Assembly (NCBI GenBank): GCA_947095535.1
Contig: OX352772.1
Span: 225,330,994 to 225,394,993, forward strand
Direction of reading: 5' to 3'
Origin: Poecilobothrus nobilitatus
Lineage: Eukaryota; Arthropoda; Insecta; Diptera; Dolichopodidae
DNA: 64,000 nucleotides
The notes beneath the pieces were generated by a model. That model worked only from the letters and a program-made list of their open reading frames with translations. It did no database searches and was not told where the DNA came from. Below are positions 42,890 to 54,564 of this stretch, one piece after another (the first letter of the stretch is position 1; every line of letters begins with the position of its first letter). Position numbers and translations under genes: made by a program.

Positions 42890-43860
42890 TTACATACTAA
42901 GTGGCTTTTACATATTTTTTTATTGTATTATAATCATTTTTTATTGTATTATATTTTTAGACCCTAGCCATTAAGTGGCTGTATGGTCGTATAAATAGTT
43001 TAATAATTATCAAAAAAAAAATTATATAAAAATTCTGAAATTCCTAAATTTCATTTTCTTAAATAACAATAATTTCATTTTTCTCTTTAATTATCAAATT
43101 ATATTCTAAAGCTACATTTTCAATATACTAGAAATAGCTATTAGTTTTTTTTTAATTAATTTTTTTTTTTTTTAATTTTTTTGTTTTTATTTTTATGTTT
43201 TTATTTTTATGTTATAAATTAATTTACTAAATTTAAGTTTACAATTATAACAAAATCTCTAATTTTCTTTTGAAATAAGCTGTAGGAAGTTAAATTTTTT
43301 AATTCATCTGTTAAATTATTATAAGCCCTTAAACTATTATATACACAATTATTTTTTTTTTGCTTATCTGTTCGAAACAAAGAAAGATAAAAGTTACTCC
43401 GGTTTCTAGTATTATGATTATGTATGTCAAAATTGCGATTTATTAAAAAGTTGTGCTTAATTAAATTGTTAACTATTTTAAAAGCTAGAAAATACACTTC
43501 TCTCTTGTAAATATTTTCAAAGTTTAAATATTTAGGCGAATAAATTAAACTTGTGGGATATCTGATTGGGAAATTATTAATAGTTTTAACTGCTCTTTTA
43601 TGTATTATATTTAACTTTGTTATATAAATTTATGAAGTGTTACTCCATATGGGATTTAAGTAGATTAAATTTGAACAAAAATATAGGACGTATATATAAC
43701 ATATAATGTTTTTTTTATTAAAGTATTTTATTAATCTTTTTAAGATAAAAACATATGGAACAACCTTCTGAATAATGTGGTTTATATGTTCTTGCCATCT
43801 AAGTTTGCTATCGATAATGAGTCCTAAATAGTTAAAATTCTTTACTAAGTAATTGAATTG
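42890..43860 (-). pseudogene. 3' part of a CR1/Rex-like non-LTR element (RT thumb to tail)
   Basis: The minus strand reads FNYLGLIIDSKLRWQEHINH and KRLIKYFNKKNII near 43850-43720, the thumb of a non-LTR RT. The open frame 43497-43219 follows with NRNFDIHNHNTRNRSNF, YNSLRAYNNLTDELKN and LFQKKIRDF, a typical C-terminal end. A/T-rich 3' UTR and T-runs (43140-43180, 42850-42890) follow, consistent with a poly-A tail on the minus strand. It is probably the 3' part of the element whose 5' part is at 46925-48540. The palm region between them is missing. Confidence 0.6.
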
Positions 43861-44002
43861 TCATACACAATTACAATGGCAACATGCACCACCAACATGA
43901 CACGATTTCTCCACTTGACCAATAGATGACACTAGGGGAAAATTAGAAAATGACATCTGGTGGATAGCAACAATAGACCAATCACCTACTTTGTGAAGAA
44001 AA

Positions 44003-45260
44003 ATGATTAGTGAAACTGAAACGGAGCCTCGGAATAGAAATAGGATTGAAAATACGGTATCGACAATTGGCACACGTTTAAGGACAAGATTTGCACAATG
44101 GAATATTAGAACATTAATAGAAAATTCTAGATTATCCCAAGTCGAAAAAGAAATGCAAAGATATGGAATTGGGATCCTTGGGCTTAGCGAAGATGGAATA
44201 ACTATGGGGAGTTGTTATGGGAGTTGATTACAGCAAATAATAACATGTTCATATACTCAGGAAATAGTAACAGTTTGGGGGAATATGGAGTTGGAATACT
44301 AATAGATAAGAAACATAAAAACAGCGTAATAAATTGGGAGGCTGTCTCAGAAAGATTAATGACTGTAAGGCTAGCTACCAAGTACAAAAATATAACAATA
44401 ATACAAGGTTACGCGCCAACAGAAGTTGCAAAGGACGAATGTAAGGATGAATTCTATGCTCAATAACATGAGTACTATGCAGAACACCTCGAAAAGATAT
44501 AGTAATAATGATGAGTGACTTCAACGCAAAAGTTGGAAAGAGAAATCCAAGTGAAGAATGTCCAGTTACAGGGTTGTATGGAATAGGAATTAAGAACAAC
44601 AATGGGAAAAGACTAATAGATATATGCCAAGAATTTGGCCTGATAATTGGAGGCACACTATTCCCACATAAGGAAATACACATGTACACTTGGACATCAC
44701 CTGATGGAAGAACGAAAAACCAAATTAAACATATATGCATCAGCAGAAACTGGCGATCATCATTACTAGATGAAAAAACTTGGCTAGGTGCAGATGCACA
44801 AACAGACCATATGCTACTTACAGCCGACTTAAGAATTAAGCTAAGACGTATTCAAGCAAAATCCAGAAGAAGAAAAATACTAAATATAGCCAAACTCAAT
44901 ATAGATAATAAGAAAAATGAATTAATAGAAAAAATTAAAAATAATATAGAAGAGGAACCCCAAATAAGCGAGGAAAAATGGCAAGAGATATATAGAAATG
45001 CTGGCGAAGAAATCTTGGGAACCAAAGAACACAACAGAAAAGAATGGATCTCAGATGAAACATGGAACAAAATACTTCTGAGAAGAAACATTAAAACTTC
45101 ACTACTAACAAATAATAGTAACGAAATGAAAGAACATCATAAAATCATATGCAGAGAGATAAAAAAGCTTGTAAGAAGGGATAAAAGAAAATTCATAAGC
45201 AATATCGCTTTAGAAGCCCAACAAGCAGCTGACCAACACAACTCAAAGCAACTTCGCTAA
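44003..45260 (+). pseudogene. Endonuclease domain of the RTE-like element
   Basis: Frameshifted between 44227 and 44508. It begins RLRTRFAQWNIRTLIENSRL and GIGILGLSED. The normal E after S is followed here by a frame change. It goes on with YSGNSNSLGEYGVGILIDKK, ITIIQGYAPTEVAKDE, then MMSDFNAKVGKRNPSEEC (DFN catalytic motif), YTWTSPDGRTKNQIKHICI and GADAQTDHMLLTADL (the terminal DH motif). A charged linker to the RT follows (KLVRRDKRKFISNIALEAQQ). Confidence 0.75.
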
Positions 45261-45561
45261 GATAAAAATCCTATCCAACCAGAAGTCAAGTAGGGATCAC
45301 CCAATCAAAGACAAGAATGGTAAACTACTAACATCGCCTAAAGAACAATTGGATAGATGGAAAGAGCATTTCAGCACAAATAAAGTTTATACATGGCGCC
45401 CTAGCCCGTAGGGGCACACTGGGAATACAAGTACAAATATTAACATCAGTACTCCAACAGTACGGGAGTAGCGGAAATAATAAACAAACTTAAAAATAAT
45501 AAGGCTGAAGGTACAGGAGCTGGCATAGGAGCTGAGCTGGTCAAAGTAGACACTCTACAAA

Positions 45562-46900
45562 GTGCAACCCATAATAGAAAAGATATGGCGAAATGAAGAA
45601 ATGAGTTCCCAATGGAAAAAAGGTATCATTGTAAAGATCCCCAAGAAAGGCAATCTAAGTAACTGTAATAACTGGAGAGGAATAACATTACTCAATACTG
45701 TACACAAGATACTGGCCCTAGTTGTTCTTAGTAGAATTGAGGAATATATTGAAAGTGTCTTAAGAAAAGAACAAGCCGGTTTCCGTAAAGAACGAAGTTT
45801 TACAGAGCATGCAAACACTCTAAGAATAATCCTGGAACAATCAAAAGAATTCAATGCACCCATTTACATAGCATTTGTCGATTTCAAGAGAGCATTCGAT
45901 GAGATAGATAGAAACGCAATATGGAAAGCACTTAAAAGGAAGAACATTCCAGAAAAAATCATCAGGATAATTAGAGTAATGTATAGCAACACAGAAGCTC
46001 AAATTCTCCATAAGGGTATTTTAAGCGACCCTGTGATAATTAGAAATGGAGTAAGACAAGGTTGCCCGCTATCTCCTCTACTATTCAATATAACAATTGA
46101 CGAAGTCATGAGAAAGACCAATAACAACTCATCCAGAGGTATAAACTGGTACCTCACACAAAAGCTAGAAGATTTGGACTACGCTGATGACATTAGCCTA
46201 CTTACACAAACACACGAAGATATGCAACAAAAAATCAATAAGCTAGCAGAATGTGCTGCGGAAGTTGGCTTGGAAATAAACATTAACAAAACAAAAATTA
46301 TAAGAAGGAATACGAACAACACAAGACGATACATTAGTAGAAGATGTAGATAAATTCAATTACTTAGGCAGTATTATTACTAAAGAAGGCGGTACAAAAG
46401 AGGACATTAATAATAAACTAACGAAAGTCAGAGCAACATTTGGACGAATGTGGAAAATATGGAGGTCATCCCAAATTGCAAGAAAAACCAAACTTAGAAT
46501 ATTCCAAGAATGTATAAAATCTCTCCTCTTATATGGTAGTAAAATTTGGCTAGTTAATAAGAAAGAAACATATAAACTACAAGTATTTACTACTGGCCAA
46601 GAAGATTACGAAATGAAGATCTATGGGAAGCTACCGGTCAAGAACCTATCAAAATAGAAATTAAGATACGAAAATATAGGTGGATAGGTCATATTCTTAG
46701 AAGACCCCCAGACTGCATAGCCAGGCAAGTCCTGAAATAGAACCCGCAAGGAAAGAGAAATGTTGGTAGACCTAGAAATACATGGCGTAGAACAGTAGAG
46801 CGAAAAATAACAGAACTAAATAAAACATAGTCACAAATGAAAGTCATAGCACTAAATAGAAAAAGATGGAAAGGCTTTGTGGAACCCCTATGCTCCCAAA
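45562..46900 (+). pseudogene. Reverse transcriptase of the RTE-like element
   Basis: The long block 45562-46353 is well preserved: IVKIPKKGNLSNCNNWRGI, LRKEQAGFRKERSFTEHANT, FVDFKRAFDEIDRNAIW (motif A), GVRQGCPLSPLLFN (motif B) and LDYADDISLL (motif C, intact YADD), then GLEININKTK. Frameshifts at about 46300 and 46660 separate the thumb (FNYLGSIITKEGGTKED, RIFQECIKSLLLYGSKIW) and the C-terminal module. The RT core residues are intact, making this the least damaged RT core in the window, but the ORF as a whole is broken. Confidence 0.8.
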
Positions 46901-46924
46901 GGGAGTAGAAAGGAAAAAAAAAAA

Positions 46925-48540
46925 CTCCTTGATATAAAATCGGTTAGAGCTAAACAAGCGGCAGTAGTGTTAGAGTTTACCTCATATTGGTCTTTATGCA
47001 AGATGCCATTTGCAGTTATGAAGTGGGTTAGCCTACTTTTAAGTTTTTTTTCAAAGACTTTAGACGTAGAACTCAAAACTGATATTGGCCGGTAGTTTGA
47101 GGGATTTTTGTATAGGTGTAACCGTAGCAAGTTTTAAGATTCAGGAAAACTATCAGACTCTAAAGCATTATTAATAAATTGTACTAGTACTGGGCTAATT
47201 TGATCAGAAAATTTCTTTAATATTTTAGAAGATATACTATCATAACCGGTTGCGCTACCTAACTTTATTCTATCTATAGTATTTCTAACTTCTTCTATAT
47301 TGGTGGGTGTTAAAACTAAATCCTCGTAAATATTTTTTGAAAAAGACGCTAAATAATTTTCATCAATAGGGTCTGTTGAGATATGTAAAGTTTTTGTGAC
47401 ATCTATGAAATATGTTTCACAAACGATTTCCAAAAAGTTAGTTATTTTAGTGTTATTGTAGTCAATTTCGCTTAAAACGCATCTATTATCATAACTACTA
47501 TTATTGTACATTATTCTTTTGTAAAGATTCCATAGTTTTCTAGAATCGTTGGGATGACTAACTATGATGTTATTATAGAAATTATTCTTAGCCTGTTTAA
47601 TTTCTTATTTTACTAAGTCCTTGTACTTTTCATATAGCTCTTTAATCGTCCTATCATTTGAATATTTTTTTTTATATTTAAAGATTCGTTAATTTTTATA
47701 TTACAAATTATGTCACTATTTATTCACTCATGTTTTTTCTTTACTTTTTTTGGCGAAATTACATCTGTATATTTATGTACTTTTTCAGATAATGCTACAG
47801 TAAAATCATCTAATTAAATTTTCACATAGAGTATCATTTGTTTTCTTTAAGTAATTATTTTCATTAATAACTCTTAGATTTGCACTTACAAAAAGTAGCT
47901 GATGATCAGATAATGAAGTATCAGAAACATGAAAATTGTAACTATAATCAATTAAATCTGTGCTAAAATGATCGATTATAGTTTTCGAAGAGTTGCCTAT
48001 TCTGGTTGTCAACCTATCGTTTATATTATTATACACTATAAAACCATTACCACAGAGTAATGTGTTTTTATAATCTTTTACCTCATTACTATTTTTATCC
48101 AATAAATTAATATTAAAGTCGCCTAGAATTATAGTATTTTTATATAAAGATTTTCCAATTTTTCAAAAAATCATTTATATTTGTTTGATGAGACTTATAA
48201 ACACACATTATATTAAATTTTTGTCTTAATAATTCCACAATCAGAATATTTGAGTTGAAAAAATGTTCTTCAAATGGCAAACTACGGCTTAAGTTATTAG
48301 CTACAAATATAGCAGCGTCTCCGTACGATTTTTCACGGTTAGAAAAATAGGATAACTCGGAAGATTATAGAATTGATTTTCTTCTTTTAGAAGCCACATT
48401 TCAGTTAATACTATTATATGAATGTCACAATGTGAAGTATTAACTAATACTTCTAAGTTATTTAATTTATTTCTCAAGCTTTGCATATTTAAGTACATTA
48501 TATTAAGGTTGTTTTTATAACTCAACATTATATTTTTATC
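46925..48540 (-). pseudogene. 5' part of a CR1/Rex-like element: endonuclease and RT start
   Basis: Minus strand. The endonuclease begins at 48528 with LNIMYLNMQSLRNKLNNLEV and HIIVLTEMWL, and continues in other frames to SDHQLLFVSANLRV near 47890. The linker and RT follow: IDRIKLGSATGYDSISSKIL, NALESDSFPES, NPSNYRPISVLSSTSKVFEK and ILHKDQYEVNSNTTAACLAL. The sequence stops at motif 2/3 at 46925, where the RTE-like element's poly-A tail lies. The matching 3' end is probably at 42890-43860. About 150 codons of palm sequence are missing between the halves. Confidence 0.65.
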
Positions 48541-49026
48541 TAAATATTTTTATATATCCCTGTAAAATAATTAACTTTAATATTTGTATCAATATCAAAC
48601 ATTATTGTAATTGACAGTATAATAATTGTTTTGCATACATAACAAAAAGAAACAAGAGAAAACCTCAATCAAATATTTAAATGTTCCAAAAATGATGATA
48701 AAATATGCAAAAAATAAATGTGTAAGATAATATTTTTTAAAAAATAAAAACATATAATTTAAGTGGTACGAGTATAATTATTAAAGTTTTATCAGAAATT
48801 ATATATATATAGATAACGCAAGTAGAACAAAAATCTCTCACAATTTTTTTTAATTTGTAGTGCCCCAAAGAAAGAGAAAAATATTGCATTAAAAAAATGA
48901 ACATATTCTTCTGTTCTTTCTCATTCTTCAAATTTATTTATTTTATTTTTCTAACGAAAAATCAAACAAGTCACAAACAAATGTAAAGGTTTTTTTTATT
49001 TAAGATGTTATTGGTATGTGTTAGGC
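48541..49026. repeat. Gene-free AT-rich stretch with a stray copy of array sequence
   Basis: No gene seen. On the minus strand, about 48790-48835 matches the composite-array sequence near 53560-53610 and 58330-58380 (TTGTTCTACTTGCGTTATC followed by a TA-repeat and AATTTCT). A GGGGCACT / AGTGCCCC block nearby is shared too. This places an isolated fragment of the array unit on the far side of the hAT element, in inverted orientation. Confidence 0.5.
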
Positions 49027-51392
49027 CAGTGGTGTCCAATCTTTTATAGGAATTGGGCCAGATAATATTTATATATATATAACTGGGCCGATATTGACAA
49101 AAATTGTAAAACAACATATTCATAATTTAAATTTTTTATTATTACAAAAAAATGTACATTTAATGAGAGACTTGCGGTTGTATATCTTTAACAATTTTTT
49201 GTAACCGAGGTTAAAAAATTGACACACCAATTCGCAATACGGAATGAAGATGATCGTCATTTATTCTATTTCTGATTTTGGATTTATTTAATTTTATTCG
49301 AGAAAATGTCTGCTCACATATGTAAGTTGACCCAAATAATGTGGAAAATTGCATGGCATGATCTCTGATATTTGGGAAATTATTGACTGACAAATCTTTA
49401 TAAAATTCAAGTAATTTTCCCTTACATTCTTGAAACCTGTCTTTCAAATATGAGGCTGCTTGAATTTCAATGAGTTCTAGCTGTAAGGAAGCATTGTAGT
49501 TGCCTGCAACAACAGAAAATGGATTTTTAAATAACTTTATGTCATCTTCTTTTGAACGCATATCAGTGAAACGTCGCGAAAACTCATCTGCAAGTATCTG
49601 AATTAAAGCAACAAAGCGTGTTTTTTCAAATATATAAACTTTTTTAAGTTCAGTACAACATTCAAAATGAACAAGATTTTCCTCTTTTAATTGATTTTTA
49701 AACAAAATCAGCATATTTTCAAAGGCCATAATATCACCATATACTTCGGGTAGTAACTTATCTTTTCCTTGTAGTTTAGTATTGAGAGAATTAAGATGAT
49801 GTGTAATGTCAACCAAAAAAACAAGATCGAAAAGCCATTCTTTGCTTGATAATTCTTTTATTTCTTTTCCTTTTTCAATCATGAAGATATCGATTTCATT
49901 ACGTAACTGAAAGAACCTGTATAAGACCTTTCCGCGACTAAGCCAACGTACATTACTGTGCAAAAGAATATTGTCATATTCCGACTCAAGTTCAGCTAGA
50001 AAATTACGAAATTGTCGATGATTAAGGCCTCTTGATCGGATAAAATTTACTGTTGGTATAACTATGTCCATTATGTGACGAAGATCTAAAACTTTGCCAC
50101 AAAGAGATTTCTGAATGGTGAATAATACAGTGCAATGCGATTGGTGGTTTTGCACCAATATCTTCCTGATTTTTAGTAAGTCTTCCCAAAATACCTATAT
50201 TTTTTCCTGTCATACTTCTTGCTCCATCAGTTGTAATACCAGTTAACTTTCGCATATCTAAACTTAATTTTTCAACAGTACTACAAAGATTTGTAAATAA
50301 ATCTTCACCTGTAGTTATACCGTACATACTATGAAGCTCTGCTAATTCTTCACATACTTCAAAATTAAAATTTATACTTCGTATAAAAATAAGTAGTTGG
50401 GCAGTGTCCTTTATGTCAGTACTTTCATCTAACGCTAGAGAAAAATATGTTGTTTCATTTGATTTCTCACACAGTTGCTGCATTAAATCTTGACCGATAT
50501 TTTCAATTCGTCTTGTAATAGTTTGTCGGGATAAACTAACCTGATTTATAGCTGGTAGTTTTTCTGGACACATTTCGGAAACCACTTTTAGCATACAACG
50601 CTTTGTGAACTCGCCATCACTAAAAGGTTTACTTTCAGATGCAATCAAATATGCAACTTGAACACTAGCACTTATAGCGGACACATTTTCGTTTACATTT
50701 TTTTTTAAACACATTTTGTTGTTTTTCTAAGTTTTTTTTTAAAACATTAAATTTTTCTTTTCTTAATTGTCCATTATAATTGTCAAATGTCGATTTATGT
50801 TTACTATCTTAATGTCGCTTTAAATTGAATTCCTTAAAAACTGACATTGTATCTTTACATATCAAACACAAGGCTTTTGTACCTTTTTCAATAAAAAAAT
50901 AATCTTCATTTCATCGATTATTAAATACTCTAGCTTCCGAATCAATTTTTATTTTTTTCAACATTTTGCTTTACCGTACTTTTTAAAAATTATAATAATT
51001 ATTTTATTTTGCAAAATTATTCGATATTCAAAATATTTATTACGTATAACTACAACGCAAGTAACGTACTGATTTTAAAGTACTTAAGAATATAATTGTA
51101 AACTTTGTAATATAAAAAAAATATAAAAAAACCACAGAATTTTTTTTAACAAAGCCAACTTAGATGATTTTTTCAATTTCTCTGAATTTTTTTGAAGAAA
51201 AAAAATTAGCAAGAAAAACCAGCACAAAATATTGCATTGCCGAACTCAAAAAATATAATTTAGAATTCTTAGAAAAAATAATAATAAAAAAAAACTTCCA
51301 TCACGGGTTTTTTAAATTAATATATTTTTTAATGGGAAATTTATTGGTGGGCCGTATTAAAAAACCTGCTGGGCCGTAGGTTGGCCATCACT
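49027..51392 (-). mobile_element. hAT transposon of the ZBED5/GTF2IRD2-like type
   Basis: About 2.37 kb. The left end CAGTGGTGTCCAATC..GGGCC and the right end ..GGCC..GGTTGGCCATCACTT are imperfect inverted repeats of the hAT CAGTGGTGTCCAA type. TTAGGC flanks both sides (49021-49026 and about 51393-51398), part of a probable 8-bp TSD with decay. The minus strand carries a single intronless transposase gene from a BED finger (about 50960) to the C-terminal dimerisation region (stop at 49211), interrupted by few mutations. It is therefore relatively young compared with the other DNA transposons here. Confidence 0.75.
49211..50970 (-). pseudogene. hAT transposase (BED finger, RNase H-like fold, dimerisation domain)
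   Basis: Order of domains on the minus strand. A BED-like zinc finger comes first (ALCLICKDTMSVFKEFNLKR then HKSTF, near 50890-50770, with two in-frame stops around it). The open frame 50714-50022 follows, with FSDGEFTKRCMLKVVSEM, YFSLALDESTDIKDTAQLLI (catalytic Asp of DESTD), ITTDGARSMTGKNIGIL (second Asp region) and ALHCIIHHSEI. A frameshift near 50120 shifts to the frame 50158-49211, with NVRWLSRGKVLYRFFQLR, FLVDITHHLNSLNTKLQGK and the dimerisation end YICEQTFSRIKLNKSKIRNR and HLHSVLRIGVS. Motifs and length (about 580 residues) fit the ZBED5/GTF2IRD2-like hAT group. At least one frameshift and two stops make it non-functional. Confidence 0.8.
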
Positions 51393-52758
51393 TTAGGCTG
51401 TTAGATTTATTTTTTTTTTCTATTCATTTCATATAATTTATGAATAGTTTATATTTTTTAATTTTCAGTCATTTTACTTTAATTTATAAAAAGAAGTAGC
51501 CAAAAAAATTATTAATGAATGGAGGGTATAGAGTATATATAGATATATGTATATGTGTATAGGTATATGCATATTAATTTTTTCTTTGCTTAGAAAATTT
51601 TACATTTTATAAATACCCATCGAAATGTTAACCTCTGAGGGTAAATTTTTTATTTCTTTTTTATCAATTTAGGAATTTTGCAAACAGATTATAAATAAGG
51701 TATGTAAGATTAAAAACTCGTGTGCTGTATAAAATTCTAGGCTGGATGAAAAAATTATAATTTTATCTGAAAACTTTGACCTAATTTAATTTTTATTGAT
51801 GTAATATTTTAAAAAAAGGGAAAAAGCCGAATTGAAGTTTCAAAATAATTAAAATTCAGCCTACTATTTTTGCATGTGGCGCAGGTTCTACCTGATTTGC
51901 GGGAATCTGATTTTATATTTTGAAACATTCTAAACAGAGGATGAATTTATTATATGTTCATGCTAATGAAAGCAAAAGAGATGGAAAAGATAATAAAAGT
52001 ATGTAGATAAATAAAACAGTCAGAAAAATAGAAAATTTAATTATAAGTTTTGCAACAAGTTAATGAATAAAATAATTGAGACAATCAAATAAATTTGGAA
52101 ACAAATTCTAAACAATAATAATAAAAATGATTTCTTACTTCATTCAAATTAGAAATTATGTTCCAACTTCTTGATTGATGAATGATTAAGAACAAAAGAA
52201 CTTGTGCACTAATAGTAATATTATATATTTCGCATATGTATATGAACTTAACTTTAACTTTTTATTAAACTTGTAAAACAACTTTTAATTTTTCACTTCT
52301 ATAAAAAAATTAACTTATTTTAATAAAAAAATTCAAGTTATACACATTGGATAACTTACCGCTCAAATTTAAATTTCAATTTTCTTTATAAATTTCTTAC
52401 GTTAAAATTCTTTTAACCCATAATATCAGAAACTATATTTTGAAAGGTAATTTCACAAAAAAAGCACAAGTAACTAGGGTTAACAGTCACATATTTTTTT
52501 TTTCATTTAAATAACAACTACTCATGCATTTCTATTGATATAAAAAAAAAATATTAAATACTAACGCATACATAGATAAACATTATATACACTTGATCAA
52601 CACATAATCAGTCCATCCAAAATAAAATACTTAAGAAATCAGAAGTAAATTTTTTATATAGTGTTGCCATGCTCTAAAATATAATTATATGATTTACTTC
52701 AATTTTTAAATACAAAAGATATTAAAAACTCTTTATGCGAAAATGTTAGATTGAAAGA
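51393..52758. other. Gene-free AT-rich spacer
   Basis: No coding sequence or recognisable mobile element. It includes a TA-rich microsatellite at about 51535-51575 (TATATAGATATATGTATATG) and otherwise unremarkable AT-rich DNA. It ends where the composite tandem array begins. Confidence 0.4.
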
Positions 52759-53624
52759 AAAATGTTAAAATACGTTATTTGCATTATTTTTTGAATAAAT
52801 AAAGTATGTATTTAAAATTAAAAACAAAGAAATACAACCAAAATCATTGATAGACAACCCTTCTAACCAGTTTTAAAATATAAAAACACAAACGTTATAA
52901 ATAGATTTTATTATACCATTTGTAATAATATCAAAGTGAATTTTTTTTTTCTTTATTCTAATTATAATGATAAATAAATAAAATAATTTTTAAAATATTT
53001 TAATTGTTTTCGACTTTAGACTAAAGTTGTGTGAACGAAAAATACATGTATTCAAAATTTGTTATCGCGTATTTTGGCTAAATTCGAGTACTACCTAAAT
53101 AGTTTTAAAAATAGTTTTATAATGGTAAATAATCTAATAATGGTTTCGAGTTGTACAAATTATAGATTGTACATAAAAATAAAAAATACTTAAAAAAATT
53201 TTAAAACTTTAGTTTCAAAAAAAAAATGTCTTAAATCATACAAATTATATGGAAATATTCTCTTTTATTCAAATGCATTCTTCTAAAAAGAAGTTTTAAA
53301 GTGTTAAAGTTTTTGAAGAAAAAAAGAAAAGAAAAAAAAAAACAAAATAAAAAATAAATATTTATCGTGTATGTACCTATCTAAAATTAAAATAGAATCA
53401 AATATTCACGAGGATATTTTTTTAAAAGAACTATTGAAGAGATTTGAGAAAGAGAAAAAAGCATAAGAAAAAATTAGAGAGCAAATGGGGCACTTAAAAT
53501 CTGAAAAAATTTTGAGAATTCTTATTGACTTAAAATCTGAAAAAATTTCGAGAATTCTTATTGACATTTTTTGTTCTACTTGCGTTATCTATATATATAT
53601 AATTTCTATTATTATTAGGTTAGT

Positions 53625-54165
53625 ACTAAGTGTTTTAGTATATTTTATAAATAATTTTAGTTTTTTTTTGAATAAAAAAAAAGTTTATAAAATAAAGTGT
53701 ATATACGTGTATATAAGAATATTTTGTACTACATAAGAAGAAAATAATAAATACTAATAATAATATTAAGGTGTTTAAATTTTTAATTAAGTTAATTTTA
53801 AGAAATATTTGTAGTTTTTTATGAATAAAAAGAAAGTATATAAAAATATATATGTACACGTGTATATAAGAATACATAATATATTTATAAGAATAAGATA
53901 ATAAATAATATCAATTTTAAAGTGTTAAAAATTTTAACTAAGTTAATATTCAAGAATAATTGTTGTTTTTTTTGAATAAATACTTTTTTTATTTATAATA
54001 CTTTAAACGTGTTTATAAGATTGAGTAATATTAATATATAAAAATTAAGTATTAAATAATATTGAAGTGTTTAAATTGTTAATTAAATTAATTTTAAGGA
54101 ATATTTGAATTGTGTTATGAATAAAAAAAGTATATAACGGTGTGTTTTTATATATAAAGAAAAAA
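53625..54165 (+). repeat. Minisatellite of ~145-bp monomers (unit 1)
   Basis: Four diverged monomers start near 53625, 53770, 53920 and 54066. Each has the plan GTGTTTAAA..TTAAGTTAATTTTAAG..TTTTTGAATAAAAAAAGTAT, then a GTGTATATAAGAATA segment. Strongly AT-rich and non-coding; open frames within it are low complexity. Confidence 0.6.
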
Positions 54166-54255
54166 TGCTAAAATATATTACTGTCAATAGGGAATTGGAC
54201 GATTTAAATAAATTCTTCAATGAAGTGCAAATAAGCTGGTATATAAAAATTTAAG
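54165..54255 (+). other. Exon-like short ORF, copy 1 (frameshifted)
   Basis: Begins ATG at 54165 and reads MLKYITVNRELDDLNKFFNE, then loses frame by one missing G relative to the other two copies (GAAGTG-CAAAT). It ends at AAG followed by GTGAAT, a fair splice-donor match. Function unknown. It is listed because its sequence is conserved in all three copies in the array while the surrounding minisatellite drifts. Confidence 0.35.
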
Positions 54256-54564
54256 GTGAATGAAATTATATGGTAAGCTGAAATATAAAATTTTTGGATT
54301 AGTACTAATATCTATATATAAGTTAGAATAAGATAATATGTAAATAGTTAGTAAAACAGGATCAAATATTATAATTAGGTTAGTACTAAGTGTTTTAAAA
54401 TTACTGAAAAAATTTATAATGTGTTTTATGTGAAAAATATTATTATATGTTTGTATATATATCGATTTAAGATATATAAATATAGTATTTTATGTTTTAT
54501 ATTTAGGAATTTGTTAGTTTTTAAAAAATTTAATACAATGTGAGCAATTAAAGTTAATGAAATT

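Larger units (their letters stand above)
43861..46924 (+). mobile_element. RTE-like non-LTR retrotransposon, 5'-shortened and frameshifted
   Basis: About 3.06 kb, plus strand, ending in GGAAAAAAAAAAA at 46924. It encodes an endonuclease (44003-45260) and an RT (45562-46660), with a conserved basic/aromatic C-terminal module (about 46660-46900: WIGHILRRPPDCIARQVL, GKRNVGRPRNTWRRT, ALNRKRWKGFVEPLC). No ORF1 or RNase H. This plan and the RRP..C.. / GRPR.TWR tail resemble RTE-type elements, whose endonuclease is called craniofacial-development-protein-2-like in many annotations. It splits a minus-strand CR1/Rex-like element. A relative lies at 3470-4640. Confidence 0.7.

Noticed and set aside
53635..53877. 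Minus-strand open frame rich in I, Y, F, L, H (also 59866-60141)
   Set aside because: Translation of the AT-rich minisatellite. Low complexity with repeated YIHVY-like words and no conserved domain.
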